A stretch of 64,000 nucleotides of DNA from an uncultured Umboniibacter sp. (GTDB taxonomy: Bacteria > Pseudomonadota > Gammaproteobacteria > Pseudomonadales > DSM-25080). The stretch covers positions 1 to 64,000 of the forward strand of contig NZ_CANMGY010000007.1 of assembly GCF_947497555.1 (NCBI RefSeq). Reading direction: 5' to 3'. Shown piece after piece: positions 28,213 to 37,595 of this stretch. The position numbers were made by a program, and so were the translations under genes. Positions within the stretch are counted from its first letter, which is position 1. Every line of letters begins with the position of its first letter. The notes beneath the pieces were generated by a model, which saw only the letters and a program-made list of their open reading frames with translations, was not told where the DNA came from and ran no database searches.

Positions 28213-29673
28213 TTAAGGTGCTACAGCGTATCGAGTGTGACTTTGGATGTTGCCCGCTAAAAGATAAGGTGTGGTGTTTAGGAGCGCTTGATAGCGCAGA
28301 ACATTGTCGACGTAGGTTGCGCACTCACGGCCTCGAGCATAACCGCGCTCTGTCGTGGGATAAATACTTGGGTCTTCAAGCTTGATGACAAATGGCTTTA
28401 CGTGATCCCAACTATCGGGGTTAAAGCCAGCAGTTTGCGCAAGAATCCGCGCATCTTCAACATGCGAGCGTCCCATATTATAACTCGCTAGCGAAAAGGC
28501 TATGCGATCGGCGTGTGGGATACGTTCAGGGAGATTGTCATAGAGCTTACGGAGATACTTTGCACCACCGTGAATAGAAGCGGTAGCATTGGTTCTATCT
28601 TCTACACCCAGTTCCGCCGCCGTAGTTTGCGTCAACATCATAAACCCTTTAACCCCTGTAGGGCTGGTCGCGTCCGCCGACCAATGGGACTCTTGAAACC
28701 CCACCGCTGCTAAGAGGGTTGTTGGCAGGTCTACCGTTTCGGCAGCCTCCGCAATGGTATCGTAGAATGTTGGTAAACGAGAGCGCATTAAGAATCGAAA
28801 TGAGCGGGCGTCCGCAAGAGAAAATTCGGTGATCCTGGGTAACTCCGCCGCCATCATGTTATCAAGTGCTAAATAATTTAGATGATCTTGAAAGAATTCT
28901 TCAATCATCGCAGATAGCGTCGGGTTTCGGTGGCTAGTTAACCACGAGTGGCCGGCGGTCAATCCATCTATTTTGTGCGCCTGGAGATCGGGATACAGCA
29001 TTGAAACCTGCTGGAAGGAATGTAGGTCAATGACGGCTGCTTCGATCTCTCCTGTGCTAACGGCGTCAACCAATGCTGGCATTGTGGCGTGGCTGTCTAT
29101 CCTGATTTGAGTAAGAAACTGCTGGCGAGCAATGTGCTCAGAATAACCGTTGTCAATAACTACGATTTCGTTCGGCAAGCCATTTTGGGCTAAAGAAGAA
29201 CGGTTTGAAGTATTCATCGGATCAACATTAGTGACGAGTACCGGGGAGACTGAGCGGTATTTTGGTCCAGCTATGAAGGTTGTCGTATCGATCCAATGAT
29301 CGCTGACGCCCGCGGCAATCACGTCGATATCACCGTTTTGCAACGCTATCTTCAGTTCGTCGAGACTCGGATACGCCACAAGTTCGATAGGGCGATTGGC
29401 AAACTGCGAGAACTGACTAGCTAAAAAGAACTCAATTCCACGAAACTCATTATGGTCGGCGTACCAGGTAGTTCGCTTATTAATACTGCCAATAACAATC
29501 GCGTCGCTGACTTGCTCGTGGTCGTTGTTGATGGAACTCAGTAACGGTGAGACTACTGGTGAGCGCAGCGGAGAGTTTAGGCTAGTAGCCCGCTCGATAG
29601 CTGCCGAATTGTCGGTCCAAAAATAGGCAACGGCCAAAATGCTTACAACTTTTAATAGAAACTTGAAGTTCAT
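28213..29673 (-). CDS. mltF: membrane-bound lytic murein transglycosylase F
   Basis: A 486-residue two-domain protein. An N-terminal hydrophobic segment (residues about 5-25) serves as signal or anchor. A periplasmic solute-binding-like (SBP_bac_3) regulatory domain follows to about 290, then an SLT lysozyme-like domain. The catalytic glutamate is E328 in GFQESHW, followed by SPTGVKGFMMLTQTTA. MltF cleaves peptidoglycan glycan strands with 1,6-anhydro formation, and in E. coli its binding domain regulates it through peptides. mltF is divergent from purL, as in E. coli. Confidence 0.93.
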   Translation of the reverse strand: MNFKFLLKVVSILAVAYFWTDNSAAIERATSLNSPLRSPVVSPLLSSINNDHEQVSDAIVIGSINKRTTWYADHNEFRGIEFFLASQFSQFANRPIELVAYPSLDELKIALQNGDIDVIAAGVSDHWIDTTTFIAGPKYRSVSPVLVTNVDPMNTSNRSSLAQNGLPNEIVVIDNGYSEHIARQQFLTQIRIDSHATMPALVDAVSTGEIEAAVIDLHSFQQVSMLYPDLQAHKIDGLTAGHSWLTSHRNPTLSAMIEEFFQDHLNYLALDNMMAAELPRITEFSLADARSFRFLMRSRLPTFYDTIAEAAETVDLPTTLLAAVGFQESHWSADATSPTGVKGFMMLTQTTAAELGVEDRTNATASIHGGAKYLRKLYDNLPERIPHADRIAFSLASYNMGRSHVEDARILAQTAGFNPDSWDHVKPFVIKLEDPSIYPTTERGYARGRECATYVDNVLRYQALLNTTPYLLAGNIQSHTRYAVAP

Positions 29674-29716
29674 AGTGTGCGTCAGGTCTCGTATAGTGTG
29701 AGAAGTTGATCACTCA

Positions 29717-29762
29717 ATGGTAGCTGTAATTTTTTTCTTTACCATAGTTAGTTTCAGCTACC
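29717..29762. repeat. nested inverted repeats between mltF and purL
   Basis: ATGGTA (29717-29722) pairs with TACCAT (29740-29745), while the overlapping GGTAGCTG (29719-29726) pairs perfectly with CAGCTACC (29755-29762). The two pairings share the left arm and exclude each other. They lie 44-89 bases before the mltF start on the minus strand, inside its probable leader, and about 180 bases before purL. The rest of the 265-base interval holds no gene that I can see. Confidence 0.5.
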
Positions 29763-29874
29763 GTAATAGATTCGAAGTAAGCGGCTCATTCGCTCATCAT
29801 TACCTAATACGCTCTGTTCGGTTGATTTGGCTCAAGGGTCAAAGGTTGTGAATAATGTGAAAATTACGCTCGAA

Positions 29875-29903
29875 CTATCAGATCTGCTGCCATGCAGTAC
29901 AAT
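29875..29903 (+). promoter_or_regulatory. candidate purL promoter
   Basis: TACAAT (29898-29903) is a good -10 hexamer; CTATCA at 29875-29880 is a poor -35 at a 17-base spacing. The start of transcription would fall about 25 bases before the purL ATG. I see no PurR-type palindrome near it. Confidence 0.4.
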
Positions 29904-29938
29904 GAGTTAACTTTTTATCTACAGAGATCATTTTCGCG

Positions 29939-32900
29939 ATGTTATTAGCTGCTCAGTCCTGCTTATCACACTTTAGAAATCAGCAAATTCTTTCTCGTTT
30001 ACAGCAAGTAGACTCGGACGTAGCGTCTGTCTCTGCTCATTTCGTCCTACTTCTTGAAGGAAATAATCTAGCGGCAAGTCAAACGACAATTGATCGGCTG
30101 CTTCAGGTAACCGGCGGGCAGGTTGAAGGTGCTTTGATCGTGCCACGAATTGGCACTATTTCACCGTGGTCGTCGAAAGCGACGGATATTCTTCGCAATT
30201 GCGGGGTATTAGGATTGGCTAGAGTTGAGCGTGGCGAAGCATGGCAGTTCTTCGATGCAGCGGGAGCGGTGATTGAACCTACTGCAGCCCTTTTAGCTGA
30301 AGTCTTTGATCCAATGACTTCGGAGGTTCTGCCCTCCCTAAGCGACTATTCAAAAGTGTTTTCCCATGCTGAACCTAAGCCATTTACGCGAGTGACACTG
30401 GGTACGGATGGCGCAGCTGCTCTGGCGCAGGCGAATCGCGAGTTAGGTTTAGCGCTAGGTGAAGATGAGATTGAGTACTTATTAACCAAATATAGCGAGC
30501 TCGGCCGAGATCCAGTAGATACCGAACTTATGATGTTTGCACAGGCAAACTCTGAGCACTGTCGCCACAAGATATTTAATGCAAGCTGGACGATCGATGG
30601 CGTAGATCAACCGTTATCACTTTTTGCCATGATTCGTAATACCTACAAAGTATCGGGTGATAATGTGTTGTCAGCCTATAGTGACAATGCCTCGGTAACG
30701 AGAGGGCCTGTGGTTGATCGCCTGTGGGTATCACCTGATAGCAATGAGTATGGTTACAGTAATGAGTCAGTGCACATGCTAATGAAGGTTGAGACGCATA
30801 ATCATCCAACAGCTATTGCACCGCACCCTGGAGCGGGTACAGGTTCAGGTGGTGAAATTCGAGATGAAGGAGCGGTGGGTCGTGGCTCAAAGCCAAAGGT
30901 TGGCTTAACGGGCTTTTCTGTCAGTAATCTGCGTATTCCTGGATTCAACCAACCTTGGGAAGTCGATTTTGGTAAGCCAGAGCGAATCTGCTCGGCTTTC
31001 GAAATTATGCAGGAAGGCCCTATTGGCGGTGCGGCGTTTAACAACGAGTTTGGTCGCCCGAATATTAATGGCTATTTCCGCACCTACGAACAGCGTTTAA
31101 ATACGGATTTGGATAGCGAAGTTCGCGGCTATCACAAACCCATCATGATTGCGGGTGGCTACGGTAATGTTCGTGACGAACATGTTCTTTCGGAGTCCGG
31201 TAAGGCCGGCATGAAGTTGGTGGTTATCGGTGGCCCAGCTATGGAAATTGGCCTAGGCGGTGGTGCTGCGTCGAGTGTCAACTCCGGGGCACAAAGTGAG
31301 GCGCTTGATTTTGCTTCCGTGCAACGTCAGAACCCAGAGATGGAACGTCGTGCTCAGGAAGTTATCGATCGTTGCTGTGCGTTAGGCGAAGCGAACCCCA
31401 TTGCCCTCATCCACGATGTTGGCGCGGGCGGTCTATCTAACGCATTCCCAGAGTTAGTCGATGATCTAGGTGTTGGCGGTGACTTTGAGTTACGTAAAGT
31501 ACCCTCGGATGAACGTGGGATGACACCTTTGGCGGTATGGTGTAACGAGTCGCAGGAGCGTTATGTGATGGCGATTCATCCTGAGCGAATGGCACGTTTT
31601 GAAGCGATATGTGAGCGTGAACGTTGCCCGTACAGTGCAGTGGGTACCGCTATCGAGGAGCGGCATCTAACGGTGACGGACTCACACTTCAATGAATCTC
31701 CGGTAGACCTTCCGCTAGATGTACTGCTCGGTAAAACGCCTAAGTTGCACCGCGATGTTAATACTCAACAGGTCACTACGCCGGCGCTTGATTTTAGCAA
31801 CGTGGCATTAGATGAGGCGATCAAACGAGTTCTCAGCCTGCCAACAGTCGCCAGTAAGTCATTCCTCATTACCATTGGCGATCGCTCAATTACCGGTCAG
31901 GTTGTCCGCGACCAAATGGTGGGACCTTGGCAGGTTCCCGTCGCGGATTACGGCATGACAACCGTAGGCTATAACACCTTTGCGGGTGAAGCCATGGCGA
32001 TGGGTGAACGTGCGCCGGTAGCGCTAATTAGCGGCGCTGCCGCAGCGCGTTTAAGTATTACCGAAGTTATTACTAATTTGGCGGGGACCGCGATTGAACG
32101 GTTGTCGGATATTAAGCTCTCAGCCAACTGGATGTGTGCCGCAGGCCACAACCGCGAAGATCAAGCGCTCTTCGAGGCGGTAAAGACGGTAGGTATGGAG
32201 TTCTGTCCTGAGTTGGGTCTCACTGTTCCGGTTGGTAAAGACTCTTTATCAATGCGTACCCAATGGAAAGACGGCGATGAGGATAAGGCGGTTGTAGCGC
32301 CGTTATCGCTAGTCGTCTCCGGCTTCACACCCGTCGAGGATGTTCGTTCTGCCGTGACGCCGCAATTGCAAGCGGCTGATTCAACCCTGCTATTACTCGA
32401 TCTCGGACGAGGTAAAGATCGCCTAGCGGCTTCTGCGTTGGCACAGGTCTTTAATCAGGTGGGCGATATCGTCCCCGATGTCGCAAGTACTGACGTGAAA
32501 GCCTTATTTAATAGTGTCCAAGCGCTGTTAAAAGCTGGCTTACTTCGCAGTTATCATGACCGATCTGACGGTGGTGTATTGACGACCCTTGCAGAAATGG
32601 CCTTTGCTGGCCGCTTAGGTTGGTCCGTAAACATCGACGCTGATGACTTGCTGGCGGGATTGTTTAGTGAGGAGGCGGGTGCGGTATTGGAAGTAGCCAC
32701 TGCGGACCTTCCTAAAGTGTTAGCACTGATAGAGCAGGCTGACGCTACCGACTTGCTGGTGGTGTTGGGTACAACGCGCGCAGATGATCAGCTTGAGTTG
32801 TGTCATCAGGGAGATGTCGTAACTAAAGTCTCACTGTACGAATGGCAAACCATTTGGGCCGAGACCTCCTATCGGATGCAGGCGCTTCGTGATAACCCGG

Positions 32901-33772
32901 AGTGCGCTACGACCGAGTTTGAAGCGCTTAAGCATCCATCTCGTGGGATTCGTGCTGAACTAAGTTTCGATCTTTCGGAGCTTGCAGCACCAGCAGTGAT
33001 TGGAACGAATAAGCCCAAAGTCGCAATTCTACGTGAACAGGGTGTGAATGGTCAGAATGAAATGGCAGCGGCGTTTGACCGAGCAGGGTTCCAAGCTGTG
33101 GATGTGCATATGTCTGATATTCTCTCCGGGCGTTTGAGCTTGGCTGACATGTCGGGGCTGGCCGCGTGTGGTGGTTTCTCGTACGGAGATGTATTAGGAG
33201 CGGGGCGTGGTTGGGCAAGCACTATTTTGAATAATCCGCGAGCCTATGATGAGTTCAGTGCATTCTTCCAAAATCAGCAAACCTTCTCGCTGGGTGTCTG
33301 TAACGGTTGTCAGATGATGGCGCAGTTACAGGAATTGATTCCGGGGTCCGCACACTGGCCTACCTTCCATCGTAACGCGAGTGAACAGTTTGAGGCACGA
33401 GTAGCCATGGTTGAAGTGATGGACTCGCCAAGTGTGCTGTTGAACGGTATGGCCGGGTCTCGTATCCCAGTTGCCGTTGCTCACGGTGAGGGACAGGCTA
33501 AATTTGCATCGCCAGTAGCGTTGCAGAATGTTACTCGAAGTCTTCAGTATATTGACGATAATGACGCGGCGACACAGCAGTACCCACTAAACCCTAATGG
33601 CTCGCCTGAGGGGGTGACGGGGGTCACATCATTGGACGGTCGTGCAACAATTATGATGCCGCATCCGGAACGTGTATTCCGCACCATCACTAACTCTCAT
33701 AAACCTGCTGGCTGGGAGGAAAATGGCGCGTGGATGAAGATGTTCTTAAATGCGCGTAAGTTCGTGGGTTAG
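29939..33772 (+). CDS. purL: phosphoribosylformylglycinamidine synthase PurL
   Basis: The large single-chain form of FGAM synthase, 1277 residues, catalysing the fourth step of purine synthesis. It has an N-terminal PurS-like domain, a linker, two AIR-synthase-type halves (VETHNHPTAIAPHPG with the ATP-binding region, then GDRSITG and VPVGKDSLSM) and a C-terminal glutaminase domain. The glutaminase nucleophile is C1121 in GVCNGCQMM, with H1242 and E1244 in MPHPERVFR. Ammonia from glutamine is channelled to the synthase site. It stands alone, divergent from mltF and convergent with sodB. Confidence 0.98.
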   Translation: MLLAAQSCLSHFRNQQILSRLQQVDSDVASVSAHFVLLLEGNNLAASQTTIDRLLQVTGGQVEGALIVPRIGTISPWSSKATDILRNCGVLGLARVERGEAWQFFDAAGAVIEPTAALLAEVFDPMTSEVLPSLSDYSKVFSHAEPKPFTRVTLGTDGAAALAQANRELGLALGEDEIEYLLTKYSELGRDPVDTELMMFAQANSEHCRHKIFNASWTIDGVDQPLSLFAMIRNTYKVSGDNVLSAYSDNASVTRGPVVDRLWVSPDSNEYGYSNESVHMLMKVETHNHPTAIAPHPGAGTGSGGEIRDEGAVGRGSKPKVGLTGFSVSNLRIPGFNQPWEVDFGKPERICSAFEIMQEGPIGGAAFNNEFGRPNINGYFRTYEQRLNTDLDSEVRGYHKPIMIAGGYGNVRDEHVLSESGKAGMKLVVIGGPAMEIGLGGGAASSVNSGAQSEALDFASVQRQNPEMERRAQEVIDRCCALGEANPIALIHDVGAGGLSNAFPELVDDLGVGGDFELRKVPSDERGMTPLAVWCNESQERYVMAIHPERMARFEAICERERCPYSAVGTAIEERHLTVTDSHFNESPVDLPLDVLLGKTPKLHRDVNTQQVTTPALDFSNVALDEAIKRVLSLPTVASKSFLITIGDRSITGQVVRDQMVGPWQVPVADYGMTTVGYNTFAGEAMAMGERAPVALISGAAAARLSITEVITNLAGTAIERLSDIKLSANWMCAAGHNREDQALFEAVKTVGMEFCPELGLTVPVGKDSLSMRTQWKDGDEDKAVVAPLSLVVSGFTPVEDVRSAVTPQLQAADSTLLLLDLGRGKDRLAASALAQVFNQVGDIVPDVASTDVKALFNSVQALLKAGLLRSYHDRSDGGVLTTLAEMAFAGRLGWSVNIDADDLLAGLFSEEAGAVLEVATADLPKVLALIEQADATDLLVVLGTTRADDQLELCHQGDVVTKVSLYEWQTIWAETSYRMQALRDNPECATTEFEALKHPSRGIRAELSFDLSELAAPAVIGTNKPKVAILREQGVNGQNEMAAAFDRAGFQAVDVHMSDILSGRLSLADMSGLAACGGFSYGDVLGAGRGWASTILNNPRAYDEFSAFFQNQQTFSLGVCNGCQMMAQLQELIPGSAHWPTFHRNASEQFEARVAMVEVMDSPSVLLNGMAGSRIPVAVAHGEGQAKFASPVALQNVTRSLQYIDDNDAATQQYPLNPNGSPEGVTGVTSLDGRATIMMPHPERVFRTITNSHKPAGWEENGAWMKMFLNARKFVG

Positions 33773-33833
33773 CGTTGTTCGCCATTTACTTTAGAGTGAA
33801 TGGCTGCCTTCCAACGGCGATATTTGTTGGAGT

Positions 33834-33872
33834 AAAAAAAAAGCCGCGCAACGAATGTTGAGCGGCTTTTTT
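33834..33872. terminator. bidirectional terminator between purL and sodB
   Basis: The stem AAGCCGC/GCGGCTT is extended by a CAAC/GTTG inner helix around a GAAT loop. It has nine A residues on its left (33834-33842) and six T residues on its right (33867-33872), so it can stop transcription of both convergent genes. Confidence 0.92.
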
Positions 33873-33901
33873 ATTAGAGCGAAGTGCTCTACAACTGGCG
33901 A

Positions 33902-34480
33902 TTAAGCAAAGTTTGCGCTAGCAAATTCCCAGTTGATCAATGACCAGAACGCTGCCAGGTAGTTAGGGCGAACATTGCGGAAGTCAATGTAGTAGGCGTG
34001 TTCCCAAAGATCGACAGTGAACAACGGCTTAGCGTCGCCAGTAATCGGCGTTGCTGCGTTACTCGTGTTGACGATCTCAAGTGAACCATCAGTGTTCTTG
34101 ACCAACCAAGTCCAAGATGAACCGAAGTTGTTAACAGCCATATCGTTGAAAGCGACTTTGAAGTCTTCGAAAGAACCCCATTTAGCGCTGATAGCATCAG
34201 CAAGGGCGCCAGTAGGCTCGCCGCCGCCATTTGGGCTCATGCTGTTCCAGTAGAAAGTATGATTCCAAATTTGTGCAGCGTTGTTGAATACGCCCGCAGA
34301 AGAGCTTTTAACAATAGTTTCAAGGTCTTTGCCCGCGAAATCGGTGCCATCGATGAGGCCATTTAGCTTAGTGACGTAAGTTGCATGGTGCTTGCCATAG
34401 TGAAACTCAAGGGTTTCCTTTGAGATATGTGGCTCAAGCGCATCCATTGCGTACGGTAATTCTGGAAGTACATGTGACAT
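33902..34480 (-). CDS. sodB: iron superoxide dismutase SodB
   Basis: A 192-residue cytoplasmic superoxide dismutase. All four metal ligands are in place: H27, H74, D157 and H161 ([13 protein letters not shown]). Q70, just before WNHTFYW, is the residue that marks the iron-type enzyme. ATG 34480 matches the universal N-terminus ([16 protein letters not shown]); an in-frame start 29 codons upstream would add an unconserved stretch and is rejected. It faces purL across a shared terminator and is divergent from the coiled-coil protein gene. The 247-base upstream gap shows no clear operator. Confidence 0.95.
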   Translation of the reverse strand: MSHVLPELPYAMDALEPHISKETLEFHYGKHHATYVTKLNGLIDGTDFAGKDLETIVKSSSAGVFNNAAQIWNHTFYWNSMSPNGGGEPTGALADAISAKWGSFEDFKVAFNDMAVNNFGSSWTWLVKNTDGSLEIVNTSNAATPITGDAKPLFTVDLWEHAYYIDFRNVRPNYLAAFWSLINWEFASANFA

Positions 34481-34727
34481 GTGGCGACTCCTTGCAGTAT
34501 TTATTGAATAAAATGTTTCCGCGATTGTAGAACAAAGTGAAGCAAAATGGCACTGGCCGCGCGTCAATCTAGTGGTTTTCTACGGTATCTACTAGGGTAA
34601 TTTCCCGGATTGCTGGTTTGGGTTAATGAATTTCCACAAGAGTGTGTGCAATCGCTTGGTTCGCAGGCGTTAAAGAGGGTAAAATTGCCGTACATTAAGA
34701 CGATGTCGTTACAGGGTGATAATAACA

Positions 34728-35531
34728 ATGTCAAATCGCAATATTGATGAACCAATAGTGGTTCCGAGTATGAAATTAGATAAAGATGATATTCGTTCGG
34801 GGCAAGCTAAGCCCCAGCGTTCCGCCATTAAACGTCCCGCGTCGAGTAGCACACAAGCGCCGACCTCGAAACCGGCAACCGTTGGCAGCGTTTCAATGGC
34901 TAAGTTTGCCGTAATCTCCATAGTGCCTGCGATAATCATTGCCGCAGTTTCAAGTTATTTTTTCTACCAACAGTCTTTGCAGAATAAAGCGCTTCAAGCT
35001 CAGATAGCGGAACTATCATTGGGTATGCAAAGCTTAACGGTTGAGACCACGGCGTTTAACGAGGAGGCGGAGGAAGCTCATCAGTTCGCTACTTCCGAGA
35101 TACGCAAGCTTTGGGGGGTTGCCTATGATCGTAACCGTACTGCTATTGCATCAAACACAACGGCCATTGTCCGACTTGAGACGTCACTCGCGTCTACTTC
35201 GTCTCAGGTTCAGCAAGCGGCACGCAGTGCAGGTGAGAGTGGTTCAGCCGTGGAGCGTCTTCAATCCGAGTTGGCTAGCAAGGACGTTTTGGTTAATGAA
35301 GCTAACCAGCGAGCACTCTTATTAGGTGAAGTTATTCAAGAACAGCAAACTAGTATGCAGCAATTATCGGATCGTATTGCAGACTTAGAGCGCCAGAATG
35401 CGCTAGCAAACACTGAATTGAGCCGTCGTATTGAACAAACCGAAGCATTAGCAACGGGGTTTGATGCCTACCGTCAAACGGTAAATAGACAACTGAATGA
35501 ACTTCGCAATCAAATTCCAGTGGGCCAATAA
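34728..35531 (+). CDS. unrecognised bitopic membrane protein with coiled coils
   Basis: I do not recognise this 267-residue protein. Residues 1-57 are polar and probably disordered (Ser/Pro/Thr/Lys-rich), residues about 58-80 form one transmembrane helix, and about 80-110 and 150-260 show heptad-like coiled coil rich in Gln, Glu, Ser and Ala. This implies a short cytoplasmic tail and an elongated periplasmic rod. ATG 34728 is preferred, since CAGGGTG lies nine bases before it; a GTG at 34716 is inside that ribosome-binding site. It lies between divergent sodB and co-directional fumarase, 52 bases before the latter. Such architecture occurs in envelope scaffold and cell-division accessory proteins, but no specific role can be assigned. 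Confidence 0.8.
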   Translation: MSNRNIDEPIVVPSMKLDKDDIRSGQAKPQRSAIKRPASSSTQAPTSKPATVGSVSMAKFAVISIVPAIIIAAVSSYFFYQQSLQNKALQAQIAELSLGMQSLTVETTAFNEEAEEAHQFATSEIRKLWGVAYDRNRTAIASNTTAIVRLETSLASTSSQVQQAARSAGESGSAVERLQSELASKDVLVNEANQRALLLGEVIQEQQTSMQQLSDRIADLERQNALANTELSRRIEQTEALATGFDAYRQTVNRQLNELRNQIPVGQ

Positions 35532-35583
35532 GCTACACTTTGTATTGATTTAGTGAATAGTCGAGTTACTTAAGGAGTAAGCA

Positions 35584-37101
35584 GTGACGATTATCCGTCA
35601 AGACGATTTTATCGAGAGCATCGAAAGCGCATTACAGTACATTTCCTATTATCATCCTAAGGATTTCATTGATGCGGTCAATGAAGCCTACGAGAGAGAA
35701 GAGTCAAAGGCTGCAAAGGATGCCATGGCCCAGATTCTGATTAACTCGCGGATGTGTGCCATGGGGCGTCGCCCCATCTGTCAGGATACAGGTATTGTGA
35801 ACGTTTTCGTCCGTGTCGGAATGAAGGTTCAGTGGGATGCTGAAATGACTGTTACCGATATGGTCAATGAAGGCGTTCGTAGAGCCTACGCACATCCCGA
35901 TAACGTGTTGCGTGCTTCAGTGCTAGCTGATCCTGACGGCGCTCGCAAGAATACCGGGGATAACACTCCGGCCGTTGTTCACTATGAGATCGTCGCAGGC
36001 GATAAGGTTGAGATCGATGTTGCTGCGAAAGGCGGTGGCTCCGAAGCCAAGACCAAATTCGCGATGCTTAATCCGTCGGATTCGGTTGTAGATTGGGTGT
36101 TGGATATGGTTCCTCGAATGGGAGCAGGTTGGTGCCCGCCGGGGATGCTTGGAATTGGTATCGGCGGTACTGCTGAGAAGGCCATGATGCTGGCAAAAGA
36201 ATCTTTGATGGGGAGTATCGATATTCATGAACTCCAGGAAAAGGGCGCCTCAACACGTGCCGAAGAACTTCGCCTTGAGCTGTTTGATAAGGTCAATAAA
36301 CTGGGAATTGGTGCACAGGGATTGGGCGGGCTGACTACGGTTTTGGATGTCAAAGTTAGCGATTATCCAACTCATGCAGCGAACAAAGCAGTAGCCATCA
36401 TTCCTAACTGTGCGGCAACGCGTCATACCCACTTCACGCTTGATGGCAGCGGTCCGGCTGAGCTTAAAGCGCCAAAACTGGAAGACTGGCCGGAGATTTC
36501 TTGGGAGCTAGGTGAATCGGTTCGACGGGTGAATCTTGATACGGTTAAACCTGAAGATTTACTAACGTGGGAGCCGGGTGAGACGGTCTTACTCTCAGGT
36601 AAACTTCTGACAGGCCGTGATGCGGCTCATAAGAAGATGGTAGATATGCTCGCGCGCGGAGAGGAACTCCCAGTGGATATGCGTGGCCGTTTCATTTATT
36701 ACGTGGGACCCGTAGATCCAGTCCGCGACGAGGTAGTTGGCCCAGCGGGACCCACTACGGCTACGCGGATGGATAAATTCACCGACACGATGCTTGAAGA
36801 GACCGGACTGATAGGCATGGTTGGTAAAGCGGAACGTGGTCCCGTTGCTATCGAGACAATTAAGCGTCACAAAGCGGTGTATCTAATGGCGGTTGGTGGG
36901 TCGGCCTATTTGGTCTCACAGGCTGTTAAGAAATCAACAGTAGTTGGTTTTCCTGAACTCGGTATGGAAGCTATTTACGAGTTCGAAGTTGAGGACATGC
37001 CAGTGACCGTTGCCGTAGACGTTAATGGTGAATCGGTGCACGAAACTGGGCCAAAAATTTGGGCAGAAAAAATTAATCAGACCGCGCTCAATAATAAATA
37101 A
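35584..37101 (+). CDS. class I (iron-sulfur) fumarate hydratase
   Basis: Interconverts fumarate and malate in the TCA cycle; 505 residues, similar to FumA/FumB of E. coli (about 548), though slightly shorter. The 4Fe-4S ligands are the conserved cysteines in RPICQDTG, AGWCPPGMLG and IPNCAATRHTHF. The C-terminal part (about 320-500) carries the beta subunit-like domain with RDAAHKKM and GPTTATRMD. The GTG at 35584 has AAGGAG at 35571-35576. Being an oxygen-sensitive enzyme, it sits near sodB, which fits a shared oxidative-stress theme, though that is only context. Confidence 0.95.
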   Translation: MTIIRQDDFIESIESALQYISYYHPKDFIDAVNEAYEREESKAAKDAMAQILINSRMCAMGRRPICQDTGIVNVFVRVGMKVQWDAEMTVTDMVNEGVRRAYAHPDNVLRASVLADPDGARKNTGDNTPAVVHYEIVAGDKVEIDVAAKGGGSEAKTKFAMLNPSDSVVDWVLDMVPRMGAGWCPPGMLGIGIGGTAEKAMMLAKESLMGSIDIHELQEKGASTRAEELRLELFDKVNKLGIGAQGLGGLTTVLDVKVSDYPTHAANKAVAIIPNCAATRHTHFTLDGSGPAELKAPKLEDWPEISWELGESVRRVNLDTVKPEDLLTWEPGETVLLSGKLLTGRDAAHKKMVDMLARGEELPVDMRGRFIYYVGPVDPVRDEVVGPAGPTTATRMDKFTDTMLEETGLIGMVGKAERGPVAIETIKRHKAVYLMAVGGSAYLVSQAVKKSTVVGFPELGMEAIYEFEVEDMPVTVAVDVNGESVHETGPKIWAEKINQTALNNK

Positions 37102-37112
37102 TGAGGAACACA

Positions 37113-37150
37113 AGTAGTTACACTTGTAACTACTGGACATGAGAGATGTC
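37113..37150 (+). promoter_or_regulatory. two consecutive dyads before phhB
   Basis: AGTAGTTACA (37113-37122) pairs perfectly with TGTAACTACT (37125-37134) around CT. It is followed at once by GACAT/ATGTC (37136-37150) around a GAGAG loop. They lie between the fumarase stop and phhB. There is no T-run, so they look more like an operator or leader RNA structure than a terminator. Confidence 0.5.
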
Positions 37151-37190
37151 TTCGGTGCAAACTATAGACACTTTTGTAGGAGAATGAATT

Positions 37191-37532
37191 ATGTCATTAG
37201 CAGAACAACAGTGCGAAGCCTGTCGAGCAGACGCTCCACAAGTTAGCGATGAAGAGTTAGCTTCGCTTATCGGCGAGATTCCAGAATGGACCCCAGAGGT
37301 TCGTGACGGAGTCATGCAGCTCGAACGGGTGTATAAATTTCGCAACTTCAAGCAGGCCTTAGCATTTACTAATCGAGTAGGTGAGATTGCAGAGGAAGTA
37401 GGACATCACCCAGCTTTATTGACTGAATGGGGAAAAGTCACGGTGACCTGGTGGAGTCATGAAATGGGTGGTCTTCACCGAAATGATTTCATCATGGCTG
37501 CGCGAACTGATGCAGTATTATCCGAAGGTTAG
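37191..37532 (+). CDS. phhB: pterin-4-alpha-carbinolamine dehydratase
   Basis: A 113-residue enzyme that regenerates tetrahydrobiopterin-type cofactor after aromatic amino acid hydroxylation. The family signature is present: [13 protein letters not shown] followed by a tryptophan-rich strand and [17 protein letters not shown] lies at 37177-37181 before ATG 37191. phhA (phenylalanine hydroxylase) is not adjacent, so in this position the protein may serve mainly as the pterin dehydratase. It is convergent with csrA, which begins at the other end of the region. Confidence 0.92.
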   Translation: MSLAEQQCEACRADAPQVSDEELASLIGEIPEWTPEVRDGVMQLERVYKFRNFKQALAFTNRVGEIAEEVGHHPALLTEWGKVTVTWWSHEMGGLHRNDFIMAARTDAVLSEG

Positions 37533-37564
37533 ATCGATACGCTGACTAAAGTACTGAAGATTTG

Positions 37565-37595
37565 AGGCCAGTTCATTAAGAATTTGAACTGGCTT
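37565..37595. terminator. hairpin between convergent phhB and csrA
   Basis: GCCAGTTCA (37567-37575) pairs perfectly with TGAACTGGC (37585-37593); the csrA stop codon is in the loop. On the plus strand it is followed by TTCTTCT rather than a clean T-run, so terminator function for phhB is only likely. Confidence 0.4.

Noticed and set aside
33902-34567. Long N-terminal extension of SodB as a targeting sequence
   Set aside because: The extra 29 residues lie upstream of the universally conserved start and do not resemble a signal peptide.
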